In this document: positions 17,351 through 26,352 of the stretch, piece after piece
Layout: the number at the start of each line of letters is the position of its first letter
Numbering within the stretch: position 1 is the stretch's first letter
NCBI GenBank assembly: GCA_910584295.1
Contig: CAJTYR010000001.1
Location: forward strand, 206,291 to 270,290
Reading direction: 5' to 3'
From: an uncultured Christensenella sp.
GTDB lineage: Bacteria; Bacillota; Clostridia; Christensenellales; UBA1242
DNA length: 64,000 bases
Translations under genes and position numbers: made by a program
Notes under the pieces: generated by a model
Database searches by the model: none
The model's input: the letters and a program-made list of their open reading frames with translations, nothing else
What the model was told of the DNA's origin: nothing

Positions 17351-18559
17351 TTAAACTGAAAAACTCAAAGTCTTAGCAGTTGGATCATCAAGTTCAATAT
17401 AAGTCAAAACAACTCTATCACCTTTTTTTGCCTTGAAAAGTGTGTCAATCAAATCACATCTATATTTTACATTTTGAATTTTGTCTCCAACCTTAACTTT
17501 CGTGATTGCAGAATGGGCAGAAATGGTGTTTCCATTATAACTGAATTCTTTAAAGAGATGGAATCCCTTTTCTCCAGAGCTTGTAAACTTCAAAATATCA
17601 TCCGTGATATTGTTCCAAGTGTTGTCAAAATAGAAAGTTGTTTTTCCAGAATCTTCTCCCCAGATGGTAATCATATCTTCAGCTTCAAAGGCGTCAAAAC
17701 CGCAAAATGCGTCAACAAGGTCATTTTTATAGACACCATTTTCCAATGAGGCAACTTTTTTGATATAATCCAATGCACCGTAAACTGGTTGCACAAAACA
17801 TTCGCTAGGATTTTCACTTGCAGTTGGCAAAACCCCAAAAGACAAGCCCAAAAGCTTCCCCTTTTTATTGAAAACTGCACCACCTGAAAAAGATGCAGAG
17901 CCTACCGTTTCAACAAGAAATCCACTTGAAACAGTATAATCATAACCAAGTTCTCCATCAACTTCTTTTGGAGCATTATAAATTAAACTGTTTTCAGAAA
18001 TAAATCCACCAGAAATGCTTGATGTGAATGATCTTGTTTTTGGATTGACAGAAGTCATGATGACTTTTGTTCCTGTTTTGCAATCTGACAAACTTCCAAT
18101 TCCAACATAAGGAATATTGATTGCTTTGTCACTGCCATCCATATTCTTACATTTGATTATTGCAAGATTTCGATTTTTGTCCTTGGCAACAACAACGCCA
18201 CCATAAGCTCTTCCGCCATTTGTGAATACTTTAATTTGTGCATCTTCAGAACAATTTGAAAACTCACTCAATGGAGCAATTATGCAACCATTTTTTCGGA
18301 CATTGACACCGCAAACATTTATGTCTACATTTTCAAAATGATCGTCAATGGCTTTGTAGTTGATTTGAACAACAGAATCCATATACATTCTGCCAATAGA
18401 TTGCTGACTCCCAAAAGGCCACAAGCCTAATTTTGCAGAAATGTTGTAAGGCCAGATGAAATAGAAGGAAACGACGGTGAATAAATAACATAACAAAATA
18501 GTTATGACTGCAAACAAAATGATCCAAAAAACTTTGGAAATCCCCTTTTTCTCTGCCAT
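17351..18559 (-). CDS. Membrane-anchored HtrA-like pseudoprotease with PDZ-like domain
   Basis: The 402-residue protein has one transmembrane helix (about residues 9-33), a trypsin-fold domain of the HtrA/DegP type (about 60-265) and a C-terminal PDZ-like region (about 335-395). The catalytic Ser is kept (SFSGGAV, Ser225), but the His site reads IAPLSEF (Ser98 instead of His) and the Asp site NRNLAII (Asn131 instead of Asp). It is therefore predicted not to be a protease; it could bind unfolded termini or cell-wall proteins. GGAAGG precedes the ATG. It lies 19 bases before the MreB-like gene and may work with it. Confidence 0.75.
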   Translation of the reverse strand: MAEKKGISKVFWIILFAVITILLCYLFTVVSFYFIWPYNISAKLGLWPFGSQQSIGRMYMDSVVQINYKAIDDHFENVDINVCGVNVRKNGCIIAPLSEFSNCSEDAQIKVFTNGGRAYGGVVVAKDKNRNLAIIKCKNMDGSDKAINIPYVGIGSLSDCKTGTKVIMTSVNPKTRSFTSSISGGFISENSLIYNAPKEVDGELGYDYTVSSGFLVETVGSASFSGGAVFNKKGKLLGLSFGVLPTASENPSECFVQPVYGALDYIKKVASLENGVYKNDLVDAFCGFDAFEAEDMITIWGEDSGKTTFYFDNTWNNITDDILKFTSSGEKGFHLFKEFSYNGNTISAHSAITKVKVGDKIQNVKYRCDLIDTLFKAKKGDRVVLTYIELDDPTAKTLSFSV

Positions 18560-18573
18560 TCAACCTTCCTTGA

Positions 18574-20055
18574 TTAAATTATTTGCAAACTTTTCTTGAA
18601 AGTCTTTTTAAAATCTTCAGAAATCTTCATGCTTTGAATAATTTCAAATGAAGGATCAGAAGAAACAACCGTCTTCATGATGATAGAATCGCCCAAAATG
18701 TCACAAACTATGTCGTTGATTACATTTTTTCTTGAAGCATTAAGATTAACTGCCAAATTCACAAGAACACCCAGTTTTCTTACGGCTTCAACATCTTCAT
18801 CACTCAAAATATCTTTGTATTTCATAATTTCAGCCAAATTGAAATTGTCAAGATTTTGACAAGTGCAAGCAAATGCTGCAAGCAAAACTTCTTTTTGAGT
18901 TGCTCCAGAAATTTGAGAATTCAAAATTGCATAGAAAGAATGTTTTTGATAGTTTGAAAAATTGATAAATTTTCCGCAATCAAACATGTAAGAAGCAATT
19001 TTAAGCGGTTTCACATAGATTCTTGGAAGTTTATGCACAACTTTAAGCTGTTTAAAAAGCAAAATTGCCATGTCATAGACTTGATTGTTGATTGCAAGCC
19101 CCTCTTTTTTAAATTCATAATAGTTGTCAAGACTGTTTTGAAGAAGGTCTGAATATCTTTCGTTTGAAGATCCAACCAAATTAGAAAGCACAATTCCTTC
19201 CAAAGTGTTTGCTGTTGAAATGTTTATTGTGCCAATTTTCAAAGCATCATAAAGTGCACTGATGATTGCAAGTCCACCATTAAGGCTCTCTGCCCCTTCT
19301 TGTCCAAGACCTTTGATTTTCTTCACTTTTTGAGCATCAACATCTTTTGCAAAATCAACAACTTTTTGAGCCGAAGAATCAGAAAGCTCATAATTATTGT
19401 CTATGTCAATTGGATATCTTGTCAGTTTCTTTGCAATTCTTGCAATATCAATGAAACTTGGTCCACAACCAATCACCAAGTCATCTTCATAATTTTTGAC
19501 AAGAGAACATTTTTTGAGTTCTTTTTTAACATTTGCAACCATATCAGCAAAAGTCATGTCAGAATTTGAAAGATTTGAATAGCCATATGGGATTGAATTA
19601 TATTCAATGACATTTCTTCTGTTGAATTTCAAAATATAAGTTGAGTAAGAGGCAATATTGACAATATATCCCTTTGAAGCATCAATTTCGTTCATACAAG
19701 AAACATAGATGTTCTTAACGACTTCTTCATCATTTGAAATAAGGAAATTCATCCCTGTGTTTGTGTAAACTTCATCCAAGAAGCCACGATAGTTCCTTGC
19801 TTTAACGATTATGTTCGAGCATATTGCAATCATTTTGTCAACTTTAAAGGTTTCAATTGTATAACGATAGATGTTTAAAATTTTCAAAATGTCATTTTTT
19901 GATTTTGGGCTTAAAAGAGCATCCCTAATCACATCATTTGTGAGGTCATAATAATTTTCTACTTCCTCCAAAATTCTGTATCTCCCATTTCTGCTTTGTA
20001 CAATCAAAAGTTTAACCTTTCTTTCGTCAAGTTGAATGTATGCAATGTTTTCCAT
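18574..20055 (-). CDS. Ppx/GppA-like protein with degenerate active sites
   Basis: The 493-residue length and domain order match exopolyphosphatase/pppGpp phosphohydrolases: an actin-like two-part N-terminal region, then an HD-type helical domain. The nucleotide loops are decayed: DIGSNS is replaced around residues 8-15, and DIGGGSTE reads NIASYSTY. The HD signature (usual HDIGK) reads FDCGK at 358-362, losing the His. NDEE keeps the acidic pair. It is probably a binding protein rather than a phosphatase. The gene is 14 bases upstream of the HtrA-like gene. Confidence 0.7.
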   Translation of the reverse strand: MENIAYIQLDERKVKLLIVQSRNGRYRILEEVENYYDLTNDVIRDALLSPKSKNDILKILNIYRYTIETFKVDKMIAICSNIIVKARNYRGFLDEVYTNTGMNFLISNDEEVVKNIYVSCMNEIDASKGYIVNIASYSTYILKFNRRNVIEYNSIPYGYSNLSNSDMTFADMVANVKKELKKCSLVKNYEDDLVIGCGPSFIDIARIAKKLTRYPIDIDNNYELSDSSAQKVVDFAKDVDAQKVKKIKGLGQEGAESLNGGLAIISALYDALKIGTINISTANTLEGIVLSNLVGSSNERYSDLLQNSLDNYYEFKKEGLAINNQVYDMAILLFKQLKVVHKLPRIYVKPLKIASYMFDCGKFINFSNYQKHSFYAILNSQISGATQKEVLLAAFACTCQNLDNFNLAEIMKYKDILSDEDVEAVRKLGVLVNLAVNLNASRKNVINDIVCDILGDSIIMKTVVSSDPSFEIIQSMKISEDFKKTFKKSLQII

Positions 20056-20103
20056 AAAAATTTCTCCTATATCAGTTTTGTCTAAAAAATGTCAACAAGT
20101 TTT

Positions 20104-20274
20104 CTATTCGTTGATGTCAATAGCTTCAACAGGGCAACTTGCTTGGCAAGCACCACAACGAATGCATTTTGTTTTATCAATTTGGGCTTTCCCATCCTCA
20201 CCAAAAGAGATTGCTTCAACAGGGCAAATAGAAACGCAAGTTCCACAACCGATACAAATGTTTTTATCAACCAT
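20104..20274 (-). CDS. 2[4Fe-4S] ferredoxin
   Basis: This 56-residue protein has two CxxCxxCxxxCP motifs (Cys7, 10, 13, 17 and Cys37, 40, 43, 47), each followed by VEAI, the clostridial-type ferredoxin. It carries low-potential electrons in anaerobic metabolism. GGAG lies 7 bases before the ATG at 20274. Overlapping frames in the same stretch are longer but have no motif. It lies 48 bases upstream of the Ppx-like gene and 54 bases after a TauE half gene. Confidence 0.95.
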   Translation of the reverse strand: MVDKNICIGCGTCVSICPVEAISFGEDGKAQIDKTKCIRCGACQASCPVEAIDINE

Positions 20275-20328
20275 TAATTCGCTCCTTATTTATGCATTAA
20301 ATATATCATAAAAAAGAAGTTTTGTCCA

Positions 20329-20691
20329 CTATTTTTTAAATACTTTTGCAAATTCAACAACAGCAAGCAAACACAAAAATCCTCCAAAAACCATTTTCAA
20401 GATTTTTGACGGCAAATAAGTCATCAAAAATGCACCCAAAACTGAAAAAATAACTCCAAAAAATATGATTATCCAGATATTTTTTGTCACGATAAGGCCA
20501 TTGCGATAATGGATGTAAATTGATATGATTGCCATCACCAAAAATGACATCAAATTTATGCCTTGCGCAAGTTTTTGTTCAAAATCTAAAAATATGGTAA
20601 GAATTGGTATAAGAAGTGTTCCGCCACCCATTCCAAGTCCACCGAAAATACCTGCCAAAAAGCCTGCCAAAACATAAAAAAAATACAACAT
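20329..20691 (-). CDS. Half-size TauE/SafE family membrane protein
   Basis: The 120-residue protein has four hydrophobic helices and the GGLGMGGG motif at the start, which corresponds to one repeat of a normal TauE/SafE transporter (about 250 residues with two such repeats). It probably pairs with the neighbouring half encoded 60 bases upstream to form a complete anion or sulfonate-type transporter. GGAGGTGG precedes the ATG at 20691; an upstream TTG at 20703 is less likely. The substrate is unknown. Confidence 0.8.
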   Translation of the reverse strand: MLYFFYVLAGFLAGIFGGLGMGGGTLLIPILTIFLDFEQKLAQGINLMSFLVMAIISIYIHYRNGLIVTKNIWIIIFFGVIFSVLGAFLMTYLPSKILKMVFGGFLCLLAVVEFAKVFKK

Positions 20692-20751
20692 TTCCACCTC
20701 CAAAATGGCAAAATTTTGAACAAAAATTTGTCAAAAACCACGCAAAAATTG

Positions 20752-21156
20752 TCAAAAAAGCAGTCTTATTCCGCCTGCAAGCATGATCAAAACAAAGACA
20801 ATTCTGACGATTTTTTCAGGCATAAATTTCAGTGCAAAAGAGCCCAAAATTCCACCCAAAACAACCCCTCCACCAACACTTATAAATGGCACAAATTCAA
20901 GGTGTCCTGTAAAGGTGTAAATCAGTGCACTTACAAAAGAAATTGGAAAAATAACGACGATTGCTGTCGCATGTGAATATTTCTCTGACAGATGTAAAAC
21001 CTTCTGTAAGAGAGGGACACAAATCATCCCACCACCGCCTCCAAAAAAGCCGTTCACAAAGCCGATAAGTGCCCCACAAACAGCAAGCCACACCTTTCTT
21101 TTCCATGACAAATTCTCTTTATTTTGATTATTTTTCTTCTTCTCCGACTTTGACAT
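20752..21156 (-). CDS. Half-size TauE/SafE family membrane protein, partner
   Basis: The 134-residue protein has a Lys/Asn-rich cytoplasmic start of about 20 residues, then four helices with a GFFGGGGGM motif, the N-terminal repeat type of TauE/SafE. Together with the next gene it rebuilds a two-repeat transporter as two polypeptides. No clear ribosome site precedes the ATG at 21156. It is divergent from the large surface-protein gene. Confidence 0.78.
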   Translation of the reverse strand: MSKSEKKKNNQNKENLSWKRKVWLAVCGALIGFVNGFFGGGGGMICVPLLQKVLHLSEKYSHATAIVVIFPISFVSALIYTFTGHLEFVPFISVGGGVVLGGILGSFALKFMPEKIVRIVFVLIMLAGGIRLLF

Positions 21157-21188
21157 ATCGTTATTGTCTTTATTTTTCGAAAAAATAT

Positions 21189-21217
21189 TTGATTATTTGC
21201 AATAAATGTATTATAAT
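21189..21217 (+). promoter_or_regulatory. Promoter of the 1276-residue surface protein
   Basis: TTGATT, a 17-base spacer and TATAAT. The RNA start is expected near 21224, about 27 bases before the ATG. Confidence 0.8.
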
Positions 21218-21250
21218 AATCAAGTTAAACTTATATAAAGGATTTTTATA

Positions 21251-24200
21251 ATGAACAGAATTAAGAAAAACAAAACCCTTAAAAACAAACTTATGCTTTC
21301 TGCCGTTGCTGTTGCAATGCCAATCGCAGCAACTGTTGCAAGTGCAGCAATCTGTCCAATCGGCAAAGCAAGTGCTGATTCAACAGCATCAAGATATTAC
21401 TCAAGCTACATCAAAGAAGTAAGCATGACAAACAACAATTTCAATTCAAGTTCGTCAACTTATTCTCTTTCAACCTCTCTTTCTGGTTGGACTGGAAAAT
21501 ATTCTTCTGCAAAGACAACTGCTGGGATAATCAACACCGGAACCTCTTTCCAAAACTATATGACTGGCACTTATCACCTGTCAAAAAATCCACAAGCGAA
21601 AGCTGCGGACAGTTCCATTCTTATGATAAATTCAAAGACATCTGAAACTGGGAAAAATGAGAAAGCAAAACAAGGTTACAGTTCAAACAAAGTAACCTTG
21701 TCTGCAAACTCATACTACTCTTTTCAGGTTTCTTTCAAAACTGACACAAACTATTCAACCACCACAACCTATGTTGAAAGCGGTGTTGTTGGTGTAGAAG
21801 ATAAGACAATCACAAAAACCACTTTTGAAAGCAAGGCTTTTTCTTTAGAATTGGAACCTGTTTATGTTGAATACAAAATCGGTTCATCAACCTTCTACAT
21901 CCAAAAAAGACTGACAGCAAACACTTCCGCCCTTTCAACAGACCAAACCTTTGCAACCGACGACATTTTCTATGAAGATGAAAATTTTGTAGGTTTCAAA
22001 AAAGATACTGAAAAATTTTATGTACGCGTTTCAGATACACAAGAAGAGAACGGAACAATCACCGTTTCAGCTGGAACAACAACATATTCTTGCAACCTTG
22101 CTTACAACGAAGGCAACAAGACTTACGCAATTGACTCCACTGAAAAGTATTATTCTTCAAAAACAGAGTATGTTTCACTCAATGACTATATCTTTGGCTC
22201 GATTTATTTGTCTGGGCTTAAAGATGCAGACGGAAAACAAATCAAAGCGGATTTCACTGAAGTAACATCAAAAGAATGGGTAACTTTCTATTTCTTTGTT
22301 GCAACTGGTGACACCGAACAAGAAACAACCCTTGACCTCTGGCTTGGTGCTGACAAAGAAGGTTATTTAAGTGGCGGAGCAGTTTTCTTTGATGATTGCC
22401 ACATCTTCCAATACAGCGAAAATGCTTTCTGGAAAACTTACAACAACTATGCAAAAAGAAACTATGTGCAAGAATCTACAAATGGTGAAAAGAAAAAAGT
22501 TGATTGCACAAAACTTTATGATTTAAGAAATCCTGAACAGATCGTATATGATTCTCACAATTTTGACTTCGAAGATGGCGTCATTGAACATGGGGTTTCA
22601 AACTGGAAAACGTCTGGCACTGGAAAAGCAAGAATATACAACACCGCTTCCCCTACAGCCTTCAAATCTTCAACTGGCTATGATTTCGTTGGTTCAAACC
22701 TTTCTTGCAAAGTCGACATGGAAAACGAAAGTGTTTCAATTTCAAAAAATGACTATGTTTTGGGACTCTCAGCAAAAAAACAATATGTCAAAGTTACTTC
22801 AAACGAAATCATGGTTGAAGCAAACTCAATATACAAAATCAAAGCATACTACAAAATTTCAGAACTTTCTTCTGGAAATGTGTATATGTTTGTTGAAGAA
22901 ACCGACTCTGTTTTAAATGCATATGGTTTAAATAAAGACAATTACAAAGTGCTTGCTCAAACCGCAAGTGGTGCAATCACATCAAATGGTTCCGATCAAT
23001 TCAAAAACAACTATGGCACTGTCGAATTTTTTGTCAAAGGTGGAGCATTGTATAACTCTGCAGTCAAGATTTCTCTTGGACTCGGAAGTGAAACCGAAAA
23101 TGCTACAGGTTGTGTTGTTTTTGATGATATCACAGTGACAAAGGCTTCTTCATCTGAATTTGAAAGTGCATCAAATAAAGCATCTCTCAACAGCGAAACT
23201 TCTGCAACACTTTCTGTCACAAATGGCGAATTTAATGAAGTTTCAATCGACAAAGATGGCAACCACCCTCTTTCTCCAAACGGCTGGACAATCAATTCAA
23301 GCAAAGACCTCACATTTGGAGGAGTAATCAACAGCAGTCAAGAAGAATATGAAAAGTATGTTGCAAAATACAACAACCTCGCCTCAACAGGAGTTAAGCC
23401 TGCAGAAAACCCATATTATTGGGCAAGTTACGGAAACAAAACAGTTGGAAATCGTTTTGAAAACACAACTGACACAGACAACATCCTCATGCTTGCAAAC
23501 TGCAAAGAGACTTGGCAAAACGTAAAAACTCCAAACTTATCAATTTCTGCAAACAGTTTCAATAAAATTTCATTCTGGTATAATACAGCATCAGAAATTA
23601 CTGTCACCCTATATGACAACAATGGCTTCAAACTCTCCAAAGAGCAAAAACTTTCTTCTGGCGGAGTTTGGAAAAGTTATGACATATTTTTGAAAGCTGG
23701 AAATGGAGCAAGCGAAGTTTATTTGTTGATCGAACTTGGAACTGAAAAAGACAAGAAAATGGGATTTGCATACTTTGACCATTTCACTCTCGACAACAAA
23801 ATCACTGAAGAAGAATTTAAGACACAAGTGGATAAAAAGAACAACACTATTGACATGTCAAACTTCTATCTCAACCTCCCATCAAACAATATAACAACAG
23901 ATGTAAACCCTTCTGCAACTCCTGCATATGAAGGAAAAGTTGTTGCTGGTGATGGAGGAAGCGGTTCTGTTGTAAACAGCGATAAGTTTAAAGAAAGTGA
24001 AAACTTCAAAATTGAAACTGAAGAACCTACAAATGTCTTCTATCTTCAAAATCAAACCGCAGGCACTTATGCACTTCAATCAAAATTCAATCTTGACCTT
24101 GCAAGCGGATATTATAAACTTTCATTCAAACTTAAAACACACTTTGAAGGCACACTTGATGCAAAGAAAAAATATAAATACGGCGTAAGCATCGGACTTA

Positions 24201-25081
24201 CCGGCTTTGAATATATGAGCCAACTTAAAAGTGAAGAAAATTATGAAGAATACAGCATTTTCTTCCACCCAACTGACACCACAACCGCCCAACTTTACAT
24301 CTCACTTGTCAGCGACACAAATGACACCATTGGTGCAGCAGCAATTTATGATTTAAATTTCGTTGAAGTTAAGAGCGAAGAATTTGACCTTGCGAAATCA
24401 ACTTGCAAAGACAAAAAATATGATGTAAACAAAGACAAAGTGTTTGTTGCAACCAAAAATGCAGAAACAGAAACTCCAGATGATCCTGAAAATCCAGATA
24501 AGCCAAATGAAACAAATCCATCAAATGGCGGACTTAACTGGTCTATCTTAATTTCTTCAATTCTTATGGGTGCCGCAATTTTGATTGCTGTGATTGGAGT
24601 TGTTCTTAGAAATGTAAAACTCAAGAAAATTGAGAAGAGACGTAAAGAATCCTACGACAGAAAATCAAGCCTTGAAGTTGATGTTGTTAAAGCAAAAGCA
24701 AAGACTGCAAGAGATGAAGAAATTGTTGAAATTCAAAAGAATGTCGACAGATTCCAAAAAGAACTTGACAACCTTGAAGCAAAACATAAAGAAAAAATTG
24801 TTGGACTTCGAAGCCATGACAAAGATGAAGTTTCAAAACAAACAGATAAGGAATTTAAAGACTTTGCAAGAAAGAGAACAGCAGTTGCAGAAAAGATTGA
24901 CTCTCTTAAAAAGCAAATCGAAAATGTTAAGTCCCCTGAATATCTGTTGGAACTTGAAAGAAAAATCTATGCTGAAGAAATTGCAAGAAAGCGTCAAATT
25001 GAAAAGGCGTCAAGAAAGCAAAATGCAAAAGCAGAAAAGTCAAAAGCTAAAGAAGAGAAAACTTCAAAAAAATCAAAATAA
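21251..25081 (+). CDS. Large surface protein with four CBM-like modules and a cytoplasmic coiled coil
   Basis: This is a 1276-residue protein. A signal peptide (to about residue 43, cleavage near ASA) leads to four beta-sandwich modules, about 150-385, 435-635, 655-845 and 865-1045. Each has the N-terminal Asn-Gly/Trp pattern and the closing FDD or YFDHF strand typical of CBM4/9-like jelly rolls. A Pro/Asn-rich spacer (about 1075-1093) precedes one transmembrane helix (about 1096-1120), and a 155-residue Lys/Glu-rich coiled-coil tail faces the cytoplasm. There is no LPXTG motif. It probably binds carbohydrate outside and links to a cytoplasmic partner. AAAGGA precedes the ATG; its own promoter and terminator make it a single-gene unit. 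Confidence 0.8.
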   Translation: MNRIKKNKTLKNKLMLSAVAVAMPIAATVASAAICPIGKASADSTASRYYSSYIKEVSMTNNNFNSSSSTYSLSTSLSGWTGKYSSAKTTAGIINTGTSFQNYMTGTYHLSKNPQAKAADSSILMINSKTSETGKNEKAKQGYSSNKVTLSANSYYSFQVSFKTDTNYSTTTTYVESGVVGVEDKTITKTTFESKAFSLELEPVYVEYKIGSSTFYIQKRLTANTSALSTDQTFATDDIFYEDENFVGFKKDTEKFYVRVSDTQEENGTITVSAGTTTYSCNLAYNEGNKTYAIDSTEKYYSSKTEYVSLNDYIFGSIYLSGLKDADGKQIKADFTEVTSKEWVTFYFFVATGDTEQETTLDLWLGADKEGYLSGGAVFFDDCHIFQYSENAFWKTYNNYAKRNYVQESTNGEKKKVDCTKLYDLRNPEQIVYDSHNFDFEDGVIEHGVSNWKTSGTGKARIYNTASPTAFKSSTGYDFVGSNLSCKVDMENESVSISKNDYVLGLSAKKQYVKVTSNEIMVEANSIYKIKAYYKISELSSGNVYMFVEETDSVLNAYGLNKDNYKVLAQTASGAITSNGSDQFKNNYGTVEFFVKGGALYNSAVKISLGLGSETENATGCVVFDDITVTKASSSEFESASNKASLNSETSATLSVTNGEFNEVSIDKDGNHPLSPNGWTINSSKDLTFGGVINSSQEEYEKYVAKYNNLASTGVKPAENPYYWASYGNKTVGNRFENTTDTDNILMLANCKETWQNVKTPNLSISANSFNKISFWYNTASEITVTLYDNNGFKLSKEQKLSSGGVWKSYDIFLKAGNGASEVYLLIELGTEKDKKMGFAYFDHFTLDNKITEEEFKTQVDKKNNTIDMSNFYLNLPSNNITTDVNPSATPAYEGKVVAGDGGSGSVVNSDKFKESENFKIETEEPTNVFYLQNQTAGTYALQSKFNLDLASGYYKLSFKLKTHFEGTLDAKKKYKYGVSIGLTGFEYMSQLKSEENYEEYSIFFHPTDTTTAQLYISLVSDTNDTIGAAAIYDLNFVEVKSEEFDLAKSTCKDKKYDVNKDKVFVATKNAETETPDDPENPDKPNETNPSNGGLNWSILISSILMGAAILIAVIGVVLRNVKLKKIEKRRKESYDRKSSLEVDVVKAKAKTARDEEIVEIQKNVDRFQKELDNLEAKHKEKIVGLRSHDKDEVSKQTDKEFKDFARKRTAVAEKIDSLKKQIENVKSPEYLLELERKIYAEEIARKRQIEKASRKQNAKAEKSKAKEEKTSKKSK

Positions 25082-25086
25082 AAAAG

Positions 25087-25115
25087 AAGAGATGATTAAA
25101 TTCATCTCTTTTTTT
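25087..25115. terminator. Bidirectional terminator
   Basis: AAGAGATGA/TCATCTCTT with a six-base loop and a T-tract of seven. It lies between the convergent surface-protein gene and the zinc-ribbon gene. Confidence 0.85.
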
Positions 25116-25130
25116 GAAATTTTTTAAGGC

Positions 25131-25646
25131 TTAAAAATCGTCCTCATCTTCGTCATCGTCAATGCTTTCATCATCAAGATCTAAATCAAGATCCCCATCC
25201 TCATCTTCATCATCAAATTCAGAGGATATGTCTTCATCGTCAAGAACATCAAGGTCACCATCATCAAGGCTGTCATCAAAGCCAATTCCTGAATCCAAAT
25301 CATCGTCAAGTGTGTCGTCATCAAGGTCTGTGACGGACGCCATTTCACCAGTCTCCTCATCATCATAGACAATTTCGTCTTCATCACGATTTACATATTC
25401 ATCCCAAGCTTCACCTGTGATTTCACCATCTTCAGATTGATGTTCTTTCAAGCAGGTAGCACACATAATTTCATCAGGTTGAATATAGTTTGTTTTACAA
25501 ATTGGGCAAAGCTCCAAATCAAGGTCATTGACAAAGGAATCTTTGTTTGCAGAGAGTTCTGCTTTACAAACAGAACACAACTTATCCTTCTTTTCGATGT
25601 AGTTGAGTTCGCATCTTGGACATCTGATATAAACAGGCTTTTTCAT
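25131..25646 (-). CDS. Double zinc-ribbon protein with a long acidic tail, unknown
   Basis: This is a 171-residue protein. Two CxxC pairs form one zinc ribbon (CPRC at 9-12 with CSVC at 24-27) and two more a second (CPIC about 47-50 with CATC about 62-65). From about residue 90 onward it is almost entirely Asp/Glu with Ser/Leu, a strongly acidic disordered tail. Such a layout fits binding to basic proteins or nucleic-acid machinery, but no known family is recognised. AAGGAG precedes the ATG. Confidence 0.75.
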   Translation of the reverse strand: MKKPVYIRCPRCELNYIEKKDKLCSVCKAELSANKDSFVNDLDLELCPICKTNYIQPDEIMCATCLKEHQSEDGEITGEAWDEYVNRDEDEIVYDDEETGEMASVTDLDDDTLDDDLDSGIGFDDSLDDGDLDVLDDEDISSEFDDEDEDGDLDLDLDDESIDDDEDEDDF

Positions 25647-25698
25647 ACAATCTCCTTATTTCTGTATGTATTCTACATATAATTGACACCAAAGTCAA

Positions 25699-26352
25699 TC
25701 AATTATCAATCTTTTTTTGCATTTTTATAAGGTTATCTTCTGCTTGCGACAGACGCAAATAAACTGGAAGAAGTTCACTTTCGCTGACAAACTCTTTTTT
25801 CTCCTCTTTTAAAAGAGCAAACTCAAGCAAATCCTCGCAATCAATTTCAATTTCTTGACATTTTGGATTATTTAAGTCGCCTTTAAGTGAAAAAAGTGGC
25901 AAATCAATTTTTTCAAAAGTTTCCTTATCAATCATCTTCTCACTATCAAGTTTTATGCCATTCTTATCAAAATATGCAACAAAAAACAAATCAGAGAGTG
26001 CATTGAGTGTGCAAACGAAATTATCTTGTGCCAAATGTTTTTTGTATACAATATATGCCATGAGCTCCAGTGATGACAATGCCACAAATTTCAAATCTCT
26101 GTTGGCACATCCCAATGCCTTTGCGACAGCTGTTCCAATGCGAAGTCCGGTAAATGATCCAGGTCCAACGACAACTGCAACTGTTCCAACTTCAAGCACA
26201 TTTATATTTGTTTCTTGACACATTTGATCTATGGTTTTTAACACACTTTCAGAGTGCTTACTTTTTGCCTCAATATCTTTTAATACAGCTTGCCCATCAT
26301 TCGTTTTAAGTGCCAAATTTGCCGTCATAAAGGCTGTATTTATAACCAACAT
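25699..26352 (-). CDS. tsaB: tRNA threonylcarbamoyladenosine biosynthesis protein TsaB
   Basis: TsaB is the scaffold partner of TsaD in making the universal t6A modification of ANN-decoding tRNAs. The hallmark VGPGSFTGLRIG is at residues 62-73 of 217. The ATG at 26352 shares one base with the tsaE stop (TGATG), with GGAG 7 bases upstream; a GTG three bases earlier is less likely. The tsaE-tsaB order is the usual Firmicute one. TsaD is not in the window. Confidence 0.95.
   Translation of the reverse strand: MLVINTAFMTANLALKTNDGQAVLKDIEAKSKHSESVLKTIDQMCQETNINVLEVGTVAVVVGPGSFTGLRIGTAVAKALGCANRDLKFVALSSLELMAYIVYKKHLAQDNFVCTLNALSDLFFVAYFDKNGIKLDSEKMIDKETFEKIDLPLFSLKGDLNNPKCQEIEIDCEDLLEFALLKEEKKEFVSESELLPVYLRLSQAEDNLIKMQKKIDN

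Noticed and set aside
20082..20270. A 62-codon frame overlapping the ferredoxin
   Set aside because: It is out of frame with the real 56-codon ferredoxin, which has both CxxCxxCxxxCP motifs and a ribosome site.
24480..25081. LPXTG sortase anchor on the large surface protein
   Set aside because: The C-terminus has a mid-tail helix and a long charged inner tail, with no LPXTG.
25131..25400. DNA repeat in the acidic tail
   Set aside because: It is codon-level low complexity for Asp/Glu, not a true repeat array.
25675..25698. TTGAC/GTCAA hairpin after tsaB as a terminator
   Set aside because: No T-tract follows on the leftward strand.
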